64,000 nucleotides of DNA, taken from positions 124,001-188,000 of the IMG/VR virus record IMGVR_UViG_3300046543_000266; one strand, given 5' to 3'. This DNA is from a virus. Within the stretch, counting starts at the first letter, position 1; each line of letters opens with the position of its first letter. Below are positions 1 through 7,879 of the stretch, piece by piece. The notes below the pieces were generated by a model that searched no databases, had not been told where the DNA came from, and saw only the letters and a program-made list of their open reading frames with translations. The position numbers were made by a program, and so were the translations under genes.

Positions 1-1
1 T

Positions 2-508
2 CCGCGTTCAAACCAGTGGACGGTATTCGACGACATGTACTGCACGCTGGATGACGGCACAGGCACGGTTGGTCCGGTTGGTCCTTCATATATGGTGGTG
101 CGTCGCCCGACGTCGGATACTACGGCTCAGTGGACGAAAGACGGGGCAGAAGCGTCGAATGCAGCGGCTGTATCGGCGCTGGCATTGTCGTCGACCAATG
201 GTTACGTGCAGACGACTACCGACGGTGCGAAAGATGTGTACGCGTCGACGGATACGCTCCCAGCCTCGGGATACCGAGTCAAGGGTGTGGCAGTCGAAGG
301 TTACTTCGCCCGCATGAGCGCAGGTTCGCCGGTAGTTACGATTGGCGCTACGATCAGTGGGGTTGAAGTTGACAGTGCCAATATCACGGTGTCGTCTGCA
401 GCCTATACGTTCGCCCAGAAGATCCTGGAAAAGAATCCGAATGGCAACGTGAACTGGACAACCACTACGGCGGCGCAAGTCTCTTCGGTGATCAACAAAC
501 TGAGCTAA
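2..508 (+). CDS. Tail fibre-type structural protein, C-terminal part (5' end outside window)
   Basis: The frame is open from the first bases of the window, so this is the end of a larger gene and the ATG at 35 is internal. The visible 168 residues align along their length with the end of the protein at 859-3045: both carry a DDMYxTxDxGTG motif followed by G(P/L)xG, QWTK, TDGAxDxY, a Ser/Val-rich strand region and EK(N/D)PNGNVxWT near the stop. That segment looks like the end of a concanavalin/LamG-type jelly roll plus a C-terminal domain common in phage virion proteins. It is followed 10 bases later by a small partner gene, the same arrangement as the next pair, which indicates tandem duplication. 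The exact role (fibre or decoration) is inferred from the neighbourhood. Confidence 0.7.
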   Translation, partial: PRSNQWTVFDDMYCTLDDGTGTVGPVGPSYMVVRRPTSDTTAQWTKDGAEASNAAAVSALALSSTNGYVQTTTDGAKDVYASTDTLPASGYRVKGVAVEGYFARMSAGSPVVTIGATISGVEVDSANITVSSAAYTFAQKILEKNPNGNVNWTTTTAAQVSSVINKLS

Positions 509-518
509 GGAGAGACTA

Positions 519-848
519 ATGTCGAGCAGTAATCAACCGAAAGCTCGGGCGATAGCTCAGCAGGTGATGCTGGCTCCAGGCACTGATCCGGTGAACAAGG
601 CTGGAGCCACAGCAGTCGGGCTCCAGACCTTCCTCCAACCCGCACCGAACGTCCAAGACTTCGGTGTGAAGTTGGAGGTTCTGGGTCGAGGCCTGATTCC
701 GGTGCAGCTAGCCAAGGTGGTGATGGAAGTCATAAGCGGTGTGCCCTACGCTGTCCCTGACTCAAAGGTAACTATGGAAGTCGTGGCAGCAACCACTCAG
801 ACTCCCGCCAAACCCATGCAACGGATTGTGTGGTTCATGCCTAATTAG
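519..848 (+). CDS. Small virion-associated protein, paralogue of the gene at 3058
   Basis: A 109-residue protein of unknown function. Its second half matches the 122-residue protein at 3058-3426: LEVL, G-IP, K(V/A)xxE(V/I)ISGVPY, then TxEVxAxTTQxPxKPMQRIVWFMPN at the very end. The first half is Ala/Gln-rich and diverged. A strong AAGGAG site lies just before the ATG. It sits immediately behind a large fibre-type gene, as its paralogue does, so a role as a partner, cap or assembly factor of that protein is plausible but unproven. Confidence 0.75.
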   Translation: MSSSNQPKARAIAQQVMLAPGTDPVNKAGATAVGLQTFLQPAPNVQDFGVKLEVLGRGLIPVQLAKVVMEVISGVPYAVPDSKVTMEVVAATTQTPAKPMQRIVWFMPN

Positions 849-858
849 GAAAATACAA

Positions 859-3045
859 ATGACTCTCAAATACGCTCAGGGATTCGAGACCATGCGCGAT
901 GACACCGACCTGCGTGCGCAAGGCTGGGTCAATGGTCCGGTGTCCCGATCCTGCGGTTTCGTTCCGTCGGCGAATGGTAGCGGCACCGGATACGCGATGG
1001 CTCTTATGGGAGCAAATCGTGTAGGAACTTCAGGATACGCAGGGGGTTCCGGCGTTACTGACCCCGCGTATTTCAACCTCGGTGTTACCATCAACTCGTT
1101 GTGGAATGCGGGCGGGTTCACGCTTGGCGCCTCTGGTAAGCTCAATGCCGGGGCTGCGAATGCTCCAGGTGCTGGCTCGTCCAATCAGTTGGCCTTTGAC
1201 GGCACCAAGTACTGGACTATCCTGCGCAACTTGACGACAAGTTCGGCAAACGTTGCCACGTCGACCGACCTGATCAACTGGACGGTAACTCCGGCACAGC
1301 CGTCGAACGCAGGTGTCTACGCAGGATTGGCTGTTCTCGGTAGTGGACTGGTCGCAGTCATCGGTATCGACAGTTCGACAAGCGTCCAGTATTACTACTC
1401 CACGAACTCGGGTGCTACGTGGAACCAGAAGGTCCTGTACACGACGGCGTCAACCGCTGGCGCAGTTACAGGACACGTCATCAACACCGGCAACTCATCG
1501 TTCCCGCACGCGCTGATCATCTCCAGCAACTCCTCGGGAGCAACGGGTACGAACAACGGCGTCTGGATCGGTGACATCACAGGCACCATGACCAACGTCA
1601 CAGGTGCTGGCGCAGGCAACATCTACTTCTGCCCGTGGCGAATCACGAACGGCTATCTAAATGTGATTGGGAACGGCTTCGTCTATTCGGCGCTTGCCAA
1701 TAACGTAGCACTCAACACAGCGGGTGCGTGGTCGAAGTCAACAACCACGCTGACCGGCGGGGCCAGTGACTTCGTGTTCTTCCCGGCAGGCAATCTCTGG
1801 GTTGCGAGCACTCAGTCGGGTATCTCCACGACGCCGAACACCGGTACGGTAGGAGCTCCGATTCCTCCGACTGGATCGTTCACCTGGACCAGTCGTTACA
1901 GCACGCTTGCCGTCTATAGGTTGGCAGTTGACGGAAGCAACATCTACGCCTTCTGTGCGAACGGCACGGTGGTCACGTCAACCGATGGTCTTACGTGGAC
2001 GGTAACGGCTCAGCAGCACATGATGCCCGCAGTATCCGCGTCTAACTACTGGACGAACTGCATCTATGACGGCACGCGTTGGGTCATGTCGTCGTCTGGT
2101 CCATACGGACTGGTAGCTACAGCGCCGACTCTAGCATACGGCTGGCAGCTCGTGTCAACCGCAGAAGCGGCAGAAGCGAATCCGGGCCCGTATAGCGCGC
2201 TGTCAGTGCTGAGCTACACCGGTACATTCGGTTCGACGTTCACCATGCCGATCGTGCAAGGTTTCGGTATCGTGGTCGGATCGATCTCCGCAGGTAATCG
2301 GCCGGTGACACTGTACGGGTGGACGAACGCGACAACCAACGTCGCGGCGGTAACTGGTTCCATTCCGTCGGCGCCTAATGCGTGGCATAGCTACGAGCTC
2401 AAGGCAGTCAAGGACACGACGGTCAACACGTTCAAGCTTTCGCTCTACATTGACGGCGTCCTGATCGGAACATCGGCTGCGGCCTATGCAATCGGCGCAG
2501 GTACTAGTGATACGACGTCGCAGGCGTTCATCAACGTGCAAGCTAGCGGACAGATCACGCAGTACGATGATATGTATTTCACGATCGACAATGGTACTGG
2601 CGTGGTCGGCCCGCTCGGTGTTATCAACATCATGGCTATTCGTCCATCCGGCGATGTTCAAGCTCAATGGACTAAGGCCGGGTCTGCTGGTACGAACGCC
2701 GCATCGGCTCGTGTGGATGGATTGTCGCAAGCCAATCCGGCCAACTACGTGACCACCAACACGGACGGTGCACAGGACCAGTATTCGTTGGACGACATTC
2801 CGACTACCTACAAGGTCGCGGCAGTCATGTCCGAGGCGTACTTTGCCAAGATCGGAACTTCGGCACCGACGACTAGTGTGGGTGTGGTAAGCGGAGCAGT
2901 CGAGGCGGATTCGACTCAGGTTGCTATTGCGAGCACCAACTTCACCTACATGAGTTCGATCGTCGAGAAAGACCCGAACGGTAACGTAGCCTGGACTCCT
3001 TCGACAGTGAACGCGTTGAAGCTCGCCATCAACAAGGTTAGCTAA
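859..3045 (+). CDS. Large tail fibre/receptor-binding protein with beta-propeller-like repeats
   Basis: About 728 residues. I start at ATG 859 (MTLKYAQGFETMRDD) rather than at the longer frame from 826, which would overlap the upstream gene. The N-terminal half has repeated blocks of the sialidase/propeller type, with TSTDLINWT, YYSTNSGATWN and VTSTDGLTWT (roughly residues 140-430). The second half contains a jelly-roll-like segment (YELKAVKD, FKLSLYIDGVLIGT), then the DDMYFTIDNGTG module and the QWTK/EKDPNGNVAWT C-terminus shared with the truncated gene at the window start. A host-binding or polysaccharide-recognising virion protein is the likely role; no catalytic residues can be assigned by eye. 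Confidence 0.7.
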   Translation: MTLKYAQGFETMRDDTDLRAQGWVNGPVSRSCGFVPSANGSGTGYAMALMGANRVGTSGYAGGSGVTDPAYFNLGVTINSLWNAGGFTLGASGKLNAGAANAPGAGSSNQLAFDGTKYWTILRNLTTSSANVATSTDLINWTVTPAQPSNAGVYAGLAVLGSGLVAVIGIDSSTSVQYYYSTNSGATWNQKVLYTTASTAGAVTGHVINTGNSSFPHALIISSNSSGATGTNNGVWIGDITGTMTNVTGAGAGNIYFCPWRITNGYLNVIGNGFVYSALANNVALNTAGAWSKSTTTLTGGASDFVFFPAGNLWVASTQSGISTTPNTGTVGAPIPPTGSFTWTSRYSTLAVYRLAVDGSNIYAFCANGTVVTSTDGLTWTVTAQQHMMPAVSASNYWTNCIYDGTRWVMSSSGPYGLVATAPTLAYGWQLVSTAEAAEANPGPYSALSVLSYTGTFGSTFTMPIVQGFGIVVGSISAGNRPVTLYGWTNATTNVAAVTGSIPSAPNAWHSYELKAVKDTTVNTFKLSLYIDGVLIGTSAAAYAIGAGTSDTTSQAFINVQASGQITQYDDMYFTIDNGTGVVGPLGVINIMAIRPSGDVQAQWTKAGSAGTNAASARVDGLSQANPANYVTTNTDGAQDQYSLDDIPTTYKVAAVMSEAYFAKIGTSAPTTSVGVVSGAVEADSTQVAIASTNFTYMSSIVEKDPNGNVAWTPSTVNALKLAINKVS

Positions 3046-3057
3046 TGTGGGGTCCAC

Positions 3058-3426
3058 ATGTCCACAAGTAACGTAGCAAAATCAGTCGGAGGGGCGGTAT
3101 CGGTAGTCACTGTACCTAACGCAGTCGCTACTGCCAGAGCACCGGCAGTGACTGCGGTTCTGCAGACAGCCAGCAATGCGAAGGCCCTCGCCCCGGCGGT
3201 GATGGTCATCTCGCAGGTGATGAACACGGTGAACGTGAGCAAAACCAATCTCGAAGTGCTGGCTTCGGGCTACATTCCGAACAGCAATTCTAAGGTGGCA
3301 CTGGAGATCATCAGCGGCGTTCCGTACAGTGCGCCAGCCAAGCAAGTAACGCTTGAGGTGATTGCACAGACGACGCAGATACCGCAGAAGCCCATGCAAC
3401 GTATCGTATGGTTCATGCCTAACTAA
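3058..3426 (+). CDS. Small virion-associated protein, paralogue of the gene at 519
   Basis: A 122-residue protein of unknown function with an Ala/Val-rich N-terminus and a C-terminal half nearly superimposable on the protein at 519-848, ending in the same PMQRIVWFMPN. The DNA of the two ends is also clearly related. It follows the large fibre-type gene by 12 bases. The repeated order (large gene, small gene, large gene, small gene) makes a functional pairing likely. The internal repeats of the form (L/A)EV(L/I)xxGxxP suggest a small beta-rich domain. Confidence 0.75.
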   Translation: MSTSNVAKSVGGAVSVVTVPNAVATARAPAVTAVLQTASNAKALAPAVMVISQVMNTVNVSKTNLEVLASGYIPNSNSKVALEIISGVPYSAPAKQVTLEVIAQTTQIPQKPMQRIVWFMPN

Positions 3427-3438
3427 CAGGGAAATCAA

Positions 3439-3726
3439 ATGGAGATTCAACTGAACGACGTCCAGAAGCTCGTCCATGTGTTTGATCTGGATTTCAATGA
3501 CTTGGCTGAGTTCAACAGGCAGCGGTCTACGATACCTGACGACTACCTAGTGCAGTTCATCCCCACCGTCGAGGATGCGCGGGTGCCGGAACTGGGTCTC
3601 GCCGGACGAAATCTGTACTTCACCACACGCACAGTCTACGAGACGCGGTCTACGGGAAATGGTTTTGTATCACATCCGTCGACGGTGTATGACCAGTTCC
3701 TGTCGGCGGTGAAGGCTGGGGAGTGA
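3439..3726 (+). CDS. Hypothetical small protein in the fibre region
   Basis: 95 residues, no recognised domain. The sequence is mixed helical and strand-like, with a DLDFNDLAEFNRQRS segment near the N-terminus. Start ATG 3439 is preceded by AGGGAAAT. Its TGA overlaps by one base the ATG of the next gene (TGATG), so the two are probably translationally coupled. Function is not assigned. Confidence 0.65.
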   Translation: MEIQLNDVQKLVHVFDLDFNDLAEFNRQRSTIPDDYLVQFIPTVEDARVPELGLAGRNLYFTTRTVYETRSTGNGFVSHPSTVYDQFLSAVKAGE

Positions 3727-4190
3727 TGATGAAACTCCACGCCAGTAAGCGGCTAATGGCCGATCAGAACAGTCGGTGGCAGGACGAGGTTGAGAAGGAC
3801 TACAAGGGCAAGCCTCGTCCGTATGGTGACAAGCTACCGGAAGGTACGTTCACGAACAAGTCGCCTGGAACTATCGCTAATGATCTGAAGCAACACTCGG
3901 AAGATCATGGTGAAGCCAGTTCCAAGCTCAACATGTACGTGAATCGGCAAGGTCGCAATCTACAAGGTGCAGACAAGGTTCGGATGCAACAGACCAAGGA
4001 TGCACTGGACCAAGCCTACGGCATGGAGCACAAGCCGGACAGCCCCAAGCCGACTACCGCAGACATGACCAGCATCTGCGCACCACGTGACGGATTCAAC
4101 CCGGATGCCCCGTCCTTGGAAACAGGGCTGGACGTCGACCCAGCAACGGAAACTCCGACGCTGAACGCATCCAACAGGTTGCTTGCGTGA
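3726..4190 (+). CDS. Hypothetical protein with matching terminal ASxRL motifs
   Basis: About 154 residues, hydrophilic and largely helical, with no recognised domain. It could start at GTG 3723, ATG 3726 or ATG 3729; ATG 3726 gives the usual stop/start overlap. A short motif occurs at both ends: KLHASKRLMA at the N-terminus and LNASNRLLA at the C-terminus. This looks like a targeting or interaction tag present twice. The middle is rich in Lys, Asp, Gln and Pro and resembles no enzyme. A hairpin follows the gene. Confidence 0.6.
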   Translation: MMKLHASKRLMADQNSRWQDEVEKDYKGKPRPYGDKLPEGTFTNKSPGTIANDLKQHSEDHGEASSKLNMYVNRQGRNLQGADKVRMQQTKDALDQAYGMEHKPDSPKPTTADMTSICAPRDGFNPDAPSLETGLDVDPATETPTLNASNRLLA

Positions 4191-4197
4191 CCTCAAG

Positions 4198-4247
4198 ATC
4201 CCCGCAATTTGACTCGGTACATACCCGGTCAGGTTGACGGGGATTTT
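4198..4247 (+). terminator. Candidate rho-independent terminator
   Basis: ATCCCCG (4198-4204) pairs perfectly with CGGGGAT (4238-4244) across a long loop and runs into a short T stretch. It lies in the 101-base gap between two plus-strand genes. The long loop makes it a weak example. Confidence 0.45.
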
Positions 4248-4291
4248 GCATTTTCCCTTCCCAATCCATAGCAGATAACACGAGATATGCG

Positions 4292-5593
4292 ATGACCACA
4301 GTGATACAGATACTGCGTAATTCCACCGCCGGGAAGGTTCCACTAGCCGCAGAAATGTCGCAAGGCCAGTTGGCAATCAATCTGGTGGACAAGAAGCTCT
4401 ATACCAAAGACAACACAAACACGATCGCGCAGATCGGTGTCGCTCGGTCTGAAATGTCCGCCGTCGCGTTCAGTGGCGCATACGGTGATTTGCTCGGTGC
4501 ACCCTCAGCATACGTGTTGCCGGTTGCTACCTCCAGCATTCTGGGTGGCGTGAAAGCCGGAACCGGAGTCACCATCGCCGGTGACGGTACCATCAGTGTG
4601 TCCGGTGGTGGATACACGCTGCCGACGGCAAGTGCCAGTGTGCTCGGTGGTATCAAGATCGGCACTGGATTGTCCATTGACGGAAGTGGTGTAGTATCGG
4701 TCAGTGGAAGCAGTTACACTCTTCCGGCGGCAACGACGTCTGTTCTGGGTGGCGTGATCGTCAAGACTGGCCTGACCGTAGACGCCTCGGGTAATCTGAG
4801 TGCCAACGTGACAAGCGTCGCTGGACGGACCGGCATAGTCACACTGTCGGCTAGTGACGTGAGTGGGTTGGCAACGGTAGCGACCACAGGTGCTTACGCA
4901 GATCTGAGTGGCAAGCCCACGATTCCGGCGGCTCAGGTCAATAGCGACTGGAACGCCGTATCTGGGGTAGCTCAGATACTCAACAAGCCGACTATCCCAG
5001 CCGCACAGGTCAGCAGCGATTGGAATGCCTCTTCTGGTGTGGCACAGATACTGAACAAGCCTACGACGTTCACTCCGCCGATTGCTACCGCTAGTGTCCT
5101 TGGTGGCGTGAAGATCGGTAGTGGTGTTACCGTCGCAGGTGATGGTACGATCAGCGTCACGGCCTATTCACTTCCGACTGCAAGTGCCAGCGTCTTGGGT
5201 GGTGTGAAAGTTGGTACAGGATTAGCCGTCGCTGGGGATGGGACGCTTAGTGTCAGCAATATCGATCTCGGTTCGTTCTTCCCGGGGATTCCGGCTAATA
5301 GTCAGCGAATGGCTCGTACCAAGATTATACGCACCATCATACTGAAGGCTGGATTGCCTTCCAGTCAGGCTGATGCCGATGCAGCAGCGACCGCGGCAAC
5401 CACGCTGACGATCAAGCAGAACGGCACTTCGATCGGCACAGTCAATTTCGCGGCCGGAGCAAGCATCGCAACGTTCACGTTCAGTGCCGATATCACGTTG
5501 GCCGCTGGTGACGTACTGGCTATCGATAATCAAGCAAGTGCCGACGCGACACTCGGCAACATCTCAATCACGTTGGCTGGGCTTCGAGGTTAA
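4292..5593 (+). CDS. Tail fibre protein, Mtd-like N-terminus plus LGGVK repeats
   Basis: 433 residues. The first ~50 residues (TVIQILRNSTAGKVPLAAEM, GQLAINLVDKKLYTKD) fit the N-terminal domain of the phage major tropism determinant family, which anchors fibres to the virion. The shaft consists of repeated units of the type LPxAxxSxLGGVKxGTGLTVxxDGTISV, at least six copies, interspersed with two NSDWNAxSGVAQILNKPTxPxAQ-type units. The last ~110 residues form a distinct beta-rich tip (IKQNGTSIGTVNFAAGA, LAAGDVLAIDNQ) shared with the end of the fibre at 12967-14529. The start ATG 4292 is the only one that gives the complete N-terminal domain. Confidence 0.85.
   Translation: MTTVIQILRNSTAGKVPLAAEMSQGQLAINLVDKKLYTKDNTNTIAQIGVARSEMSAVAFSGAYGDLLGAPSAYVLPVATSSILGGVKAGTGVTIAGDGTISVSGGGYTLPTASASVLGGIKIGTGLSIDGSGVVSVSGSSYTLPAATTSVLGGVIVKTGLTVDASGNLSANVTSVAGRTGIVTLSASDVSGLATVATTGAYADLSGKPTIPAAQVNSDWNAVSGVAQILNKPTIPAAQVSSDWNASSGVAQILNKPTTFTPPIATASVLGGVKIGSGVTVAGDGTISVTAYSLPTASASVLGGVKVGTGLAVAGDGTLSVSNIDLGSFFPGIPANSQRMARTKIIRTIILKAGLPSSQADADAAATAATTLTIKQNGTSIGTVNFAAGASIATFTFSADITLAAGDVLAIDNQASADATLGNISITLAGLRG
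4714..4762 (+). repeat. 49-bp segment identical to 13914-13962
   Basis: This stretch inside the LGGV-repeat shaft is identical at every base to 13914-13962 in another fibre gene, although the flanking sequences differ. Exact DNA identity within otherwise diverged proteins points to recent recombination or gene conversion between the two fibre genes. Confidence 0.9.
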
Positions 5594-5595
5594 TA

Positions 5596-7626
5596 ATGAC
5601 AATCTGGTATCTTGATCCTGAAGGCGGTAACGATAGCAACAACGGCCAGTCGTTCGCTAATCGCAAATTAACCGTCCAGAGTATCACCGCCGCAGCAGTG
5701 GCGGCCGGGGATGAAATCCGATGCATCGCGTCAGTTGATCCGTGGAGTGTAGGCAACGCTACCTGGACAGACAACAGTGCCAGTATCACGCTGGCTGCCG
5801 CGCAGACCTTGACGTTGGATAACTGTGACGTCGTGTGGACGGCTGGAACGAATGTGACTGCAGCATTGACAACTCAGCGCCGCAAGCAAGGTACGAATGC
5901 GATGCAGTTCACGATGGGGGCTAGTTACGCTGGCGGACTGATTGGATACAAGGCGTTCGGCAGCACCCAGAACTTGAGCGCCTATAACTGCATTTCGTTC
6001 TGGTTCTATTCGTCAAACACGTTCGTAGCAGCAACCGGTATCAATCTACGGATAGCGCTGTGTTCGGATGCGGCAGGTGCCACGCCTATCGCCAGCTATC
6101 CGTTGTCCGCGGCATGGTTATCTCTACTGAACACCGCAAGTTTGCCGAACAACCCGTGGCCTATTCTGCTCAACGAAGGTGGGTCAGCGCTACCTAACGG
6201 TGTGAACTCGATTGCCATCTATGCCGATGCCCAACCGCGTTCCGGGTTAAACCTTGTGTTCGACAACATCATCGCAACGACGCCGTCCAATGCCGCTGGG
6301 CATTTGTCACACGGATGTCTCATCAGTAAGAACACTACTGGCGAGCCGGAGTTCTATCCGATCCAATACATCGACGGCACTACAGTCAACCTCGGGAGCA
6401 GCGCCGACTTTTCGCTAGCTTCCGGATCACGTCCGTACCGAGGCACTACTGCGACAGTCACCACGTATGCGTTGCTCGGCTTGCGTCCATTACCGTGGAC
6501 CACTACCCAGAGCACCACGTCCAAAAGTGGGGTGTTCGGTAATCCAATCAAGTGGACGGGTGGTTGGGATCGTACTACGATGACCACCCAAACCGGAAGG
6601 TCCTGGTTCAACGGATTCGCAGGCATGTTCACCAACGGACTTACGGTCTCGAATGACTTCCACCTGTTCGACGATCTGACCTTCGCGTTTACTGGCTACA
6701 CTAACGGAATTAACTTATCCATCGGCAAAGGTTCTAAGATACGAATCTATTCAGCAAGCAACTGCGGTCAGGCAGTATCAGGCGCTTCCGGGGCGAGCTG
6801 GTACTCGCGGTATATTGAGGTTAACTCAATAACGGCGTGTCTTGGTCAGGACGTTGCAACAGCGATTTCCACCGAATCTGGATTCTACAAGGCGCGGCGG
6901 ATACATCACGGCACAGCGGGCGGGATCCAAACTAGTTCAACACTTCCAAACATGCGACAAGCGGCACGCTGCGTCATTGGTCAGATTGATAACAACACGG
7001 GTTACGGAATTAACTTTGGGACGGCGGTGACGCTGACTATCGACGGGCTGACGCTGCAGAACAATAGTACAGCGTCTATCAGCACCGGGTCCAGTGGTCA
7101 GCTTACGCTGAACAGACCAATCCTGAACGATGCGACATTTGCGTCAATAAGTGCCACGGATGCGATGATCAAAGTCAATCAAGCGAACGGTAATCGATAT
7201 GACTATCGCATATACACGGCCTCGTACACGCTGCTCACTGATCAGGCTACGGTACACGCCCCGGCGACGCAGTCGTTGAAGTTCACGATGAACGACTTCA
7301 ACAGGTTCCCGGCCTATCTGCCTGCCCGCATTTCATTGTCCAAGATTGCCTGTTTCGCTAACAAGACGATCACGTTCAAGATATGGGTACAGCGTACGAC
7401 GCAGAACGTTCAGAACGGTATTGCCGTCTATGCAGGTCCGATCGCCGGGATGGTTGATACGTTTGTGCTAGGGACTGCGGCCAACGCAACGTGGGAACAG
7501 CTGACAGTCACGTTCACACCTACTGAAGACGGAGTGGCGGAAGTGTGGGGCACGGTTGCCGCATTGAATTCTAGTGCCAACACTTCCGTCAGTTACTTCA
7601 GTAATCCTACGGTGAGTTCAACATGA
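5596..7626 (+). CDS. Tailspike-type protein, beta-helix family, paralogue 1
   Basis: 676 residues, beginning MTIWYLDPEGGNDSNNG. The WYxDPEGGxDxxxGxSFxxRK opening is typical of right-handed beta-helix phage tailspike and fibre proteins, where the helix follows directly. It is paralogous to the proteins at 7880-9955 and 10001-12736, sharing that opening, the CDVVW and VDNIIAT-type strands, EPE(F/Y)YPI and SRPYRGTT in the middle, a GGWDRT turn, IDNN(S/T) rungs, and a C-terminal carbohydrate-binding-like domain ending FTPTEDGVAEVWG. Host glycan binding or degradation is the expected role; catalytic acids cannot be assigned by eye. The stop overlaps the next ATG (ATGA). Confidence 0.8.
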   Translation: MTIWYLDPEGGNDSNNGQSFANRKLTVQSITAAAVAAGDEIRCIASVDPWSVGNATWTDNSASITLAAAQTLTLDNCDVVWTAGTNVTAALTTQRRKQGTNAMQFTMGASYAGGLIGYKAFGSTQNLSAYNCISFWFYSSNTFVAATGINLRIALCSDAAGATPIASYPLSAAWLSLLNTASLPNNPWPILLNEGGSALPNGVNSIAIYADAQPRSGLNLVFDNIIATTPSNAAGHLSHGCLISKNTTGEPEFYPIQYIDGTTVNLGSSADFSLASGSRPYRGTTATVTTYALLGLRPLPWTTTQSTTSKSGVFGNPIKWTGGWDRTTMTTQTGRSWFNGFAGMFTNGLTVSNDFHLFDDLTFAFTGYTNGINLSIGKGSKIRIYSASNCGQAVSGASGASWYSRYIEVNSITACLGQDVATAISTESGFYKARRIHHGTAGGIQTSSTLPNMRQAARCVIGQIDNNTGYGINFGTAVTLTIDGLTLQNNSTASISTGSSGQLTLNRPILNDATFASISATDAMIKVNQANGNRYDYRIYTASYTLLTDQATVHAPATQSLKFTMNDFNRFPAYLPARISLSKIACFANKTITFKIWVQRTTQNVQNGIAVYAGPIAGMVDTFVLGTAANATWEQLTVTFTPTEDGVAEVWGTVAALNSSANTSVSYFSNPTVSST

Positions 7627-7829
7627 GTCTTCCAGTACAGTCTGATCTGTTGGGTCTGGGATGGGGCTTCGACGGGGAGCCCGCCGCTTGGGTTGCCCCG
7701 TCGCCGCTGTTCGCAGAGTACTCCATGCGTTGGGGATTCGACGGCGAGCCTATGAACGCGCTTCAATCGGCGTCGACCGGTGGAGTCCCTATCATCAGTG
7801 GCAGTGCCTCGATACAGATACTTATGTGA
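7623..7829 (+). CDS. Small accessory protein behind tailspike paralogue 1
   Basis: 68 residues containing a repeated GWGFDGEP / RWGFDGEP element. It overlaps the tailspike gene by four bases, so translation is coupled. The 66-residue protein at 12745 occupies the equivalent place behind the third paralogue and has a similar size and start (MSxPV), suggesting the same kind of accessory. Function unknown. Confidence 0.65.
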   Translation: MSLPVQSDLLGLGWGFDGEPAAWVAPSPLFAEYSMRWGFDGEPMNALQSASTGGVPIISGSASIQILM

Positions 7830-7836
7830 AGAGGCC

Positions 7837-7847
7837 GTAATTTTATG
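7837..7847 (+). promoter_or_regulatory. Candidate AT-rich promoter element GTAATTTTATG
   Basis: The 11-mer GTAATTTTATG occurs 33 bases upstream of ATG 7880 and again at 16574-16584, 46 bases upstream of another plus-strand ATG. Both sit in the few real gaps of a tightly packed region. A promoter role is inferred from position and recurrence only. Confidence 0.3.
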
Positions 7848-7879
7848 TCATCGGCACCACACACTACACGAGATAAACT

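Noticed and set aside
2203-3057. 284-residue minus-strand frame
   Set aside because: Shadow of the fibre gene at 859-3045; no ribosome site and Arg-rich composition.
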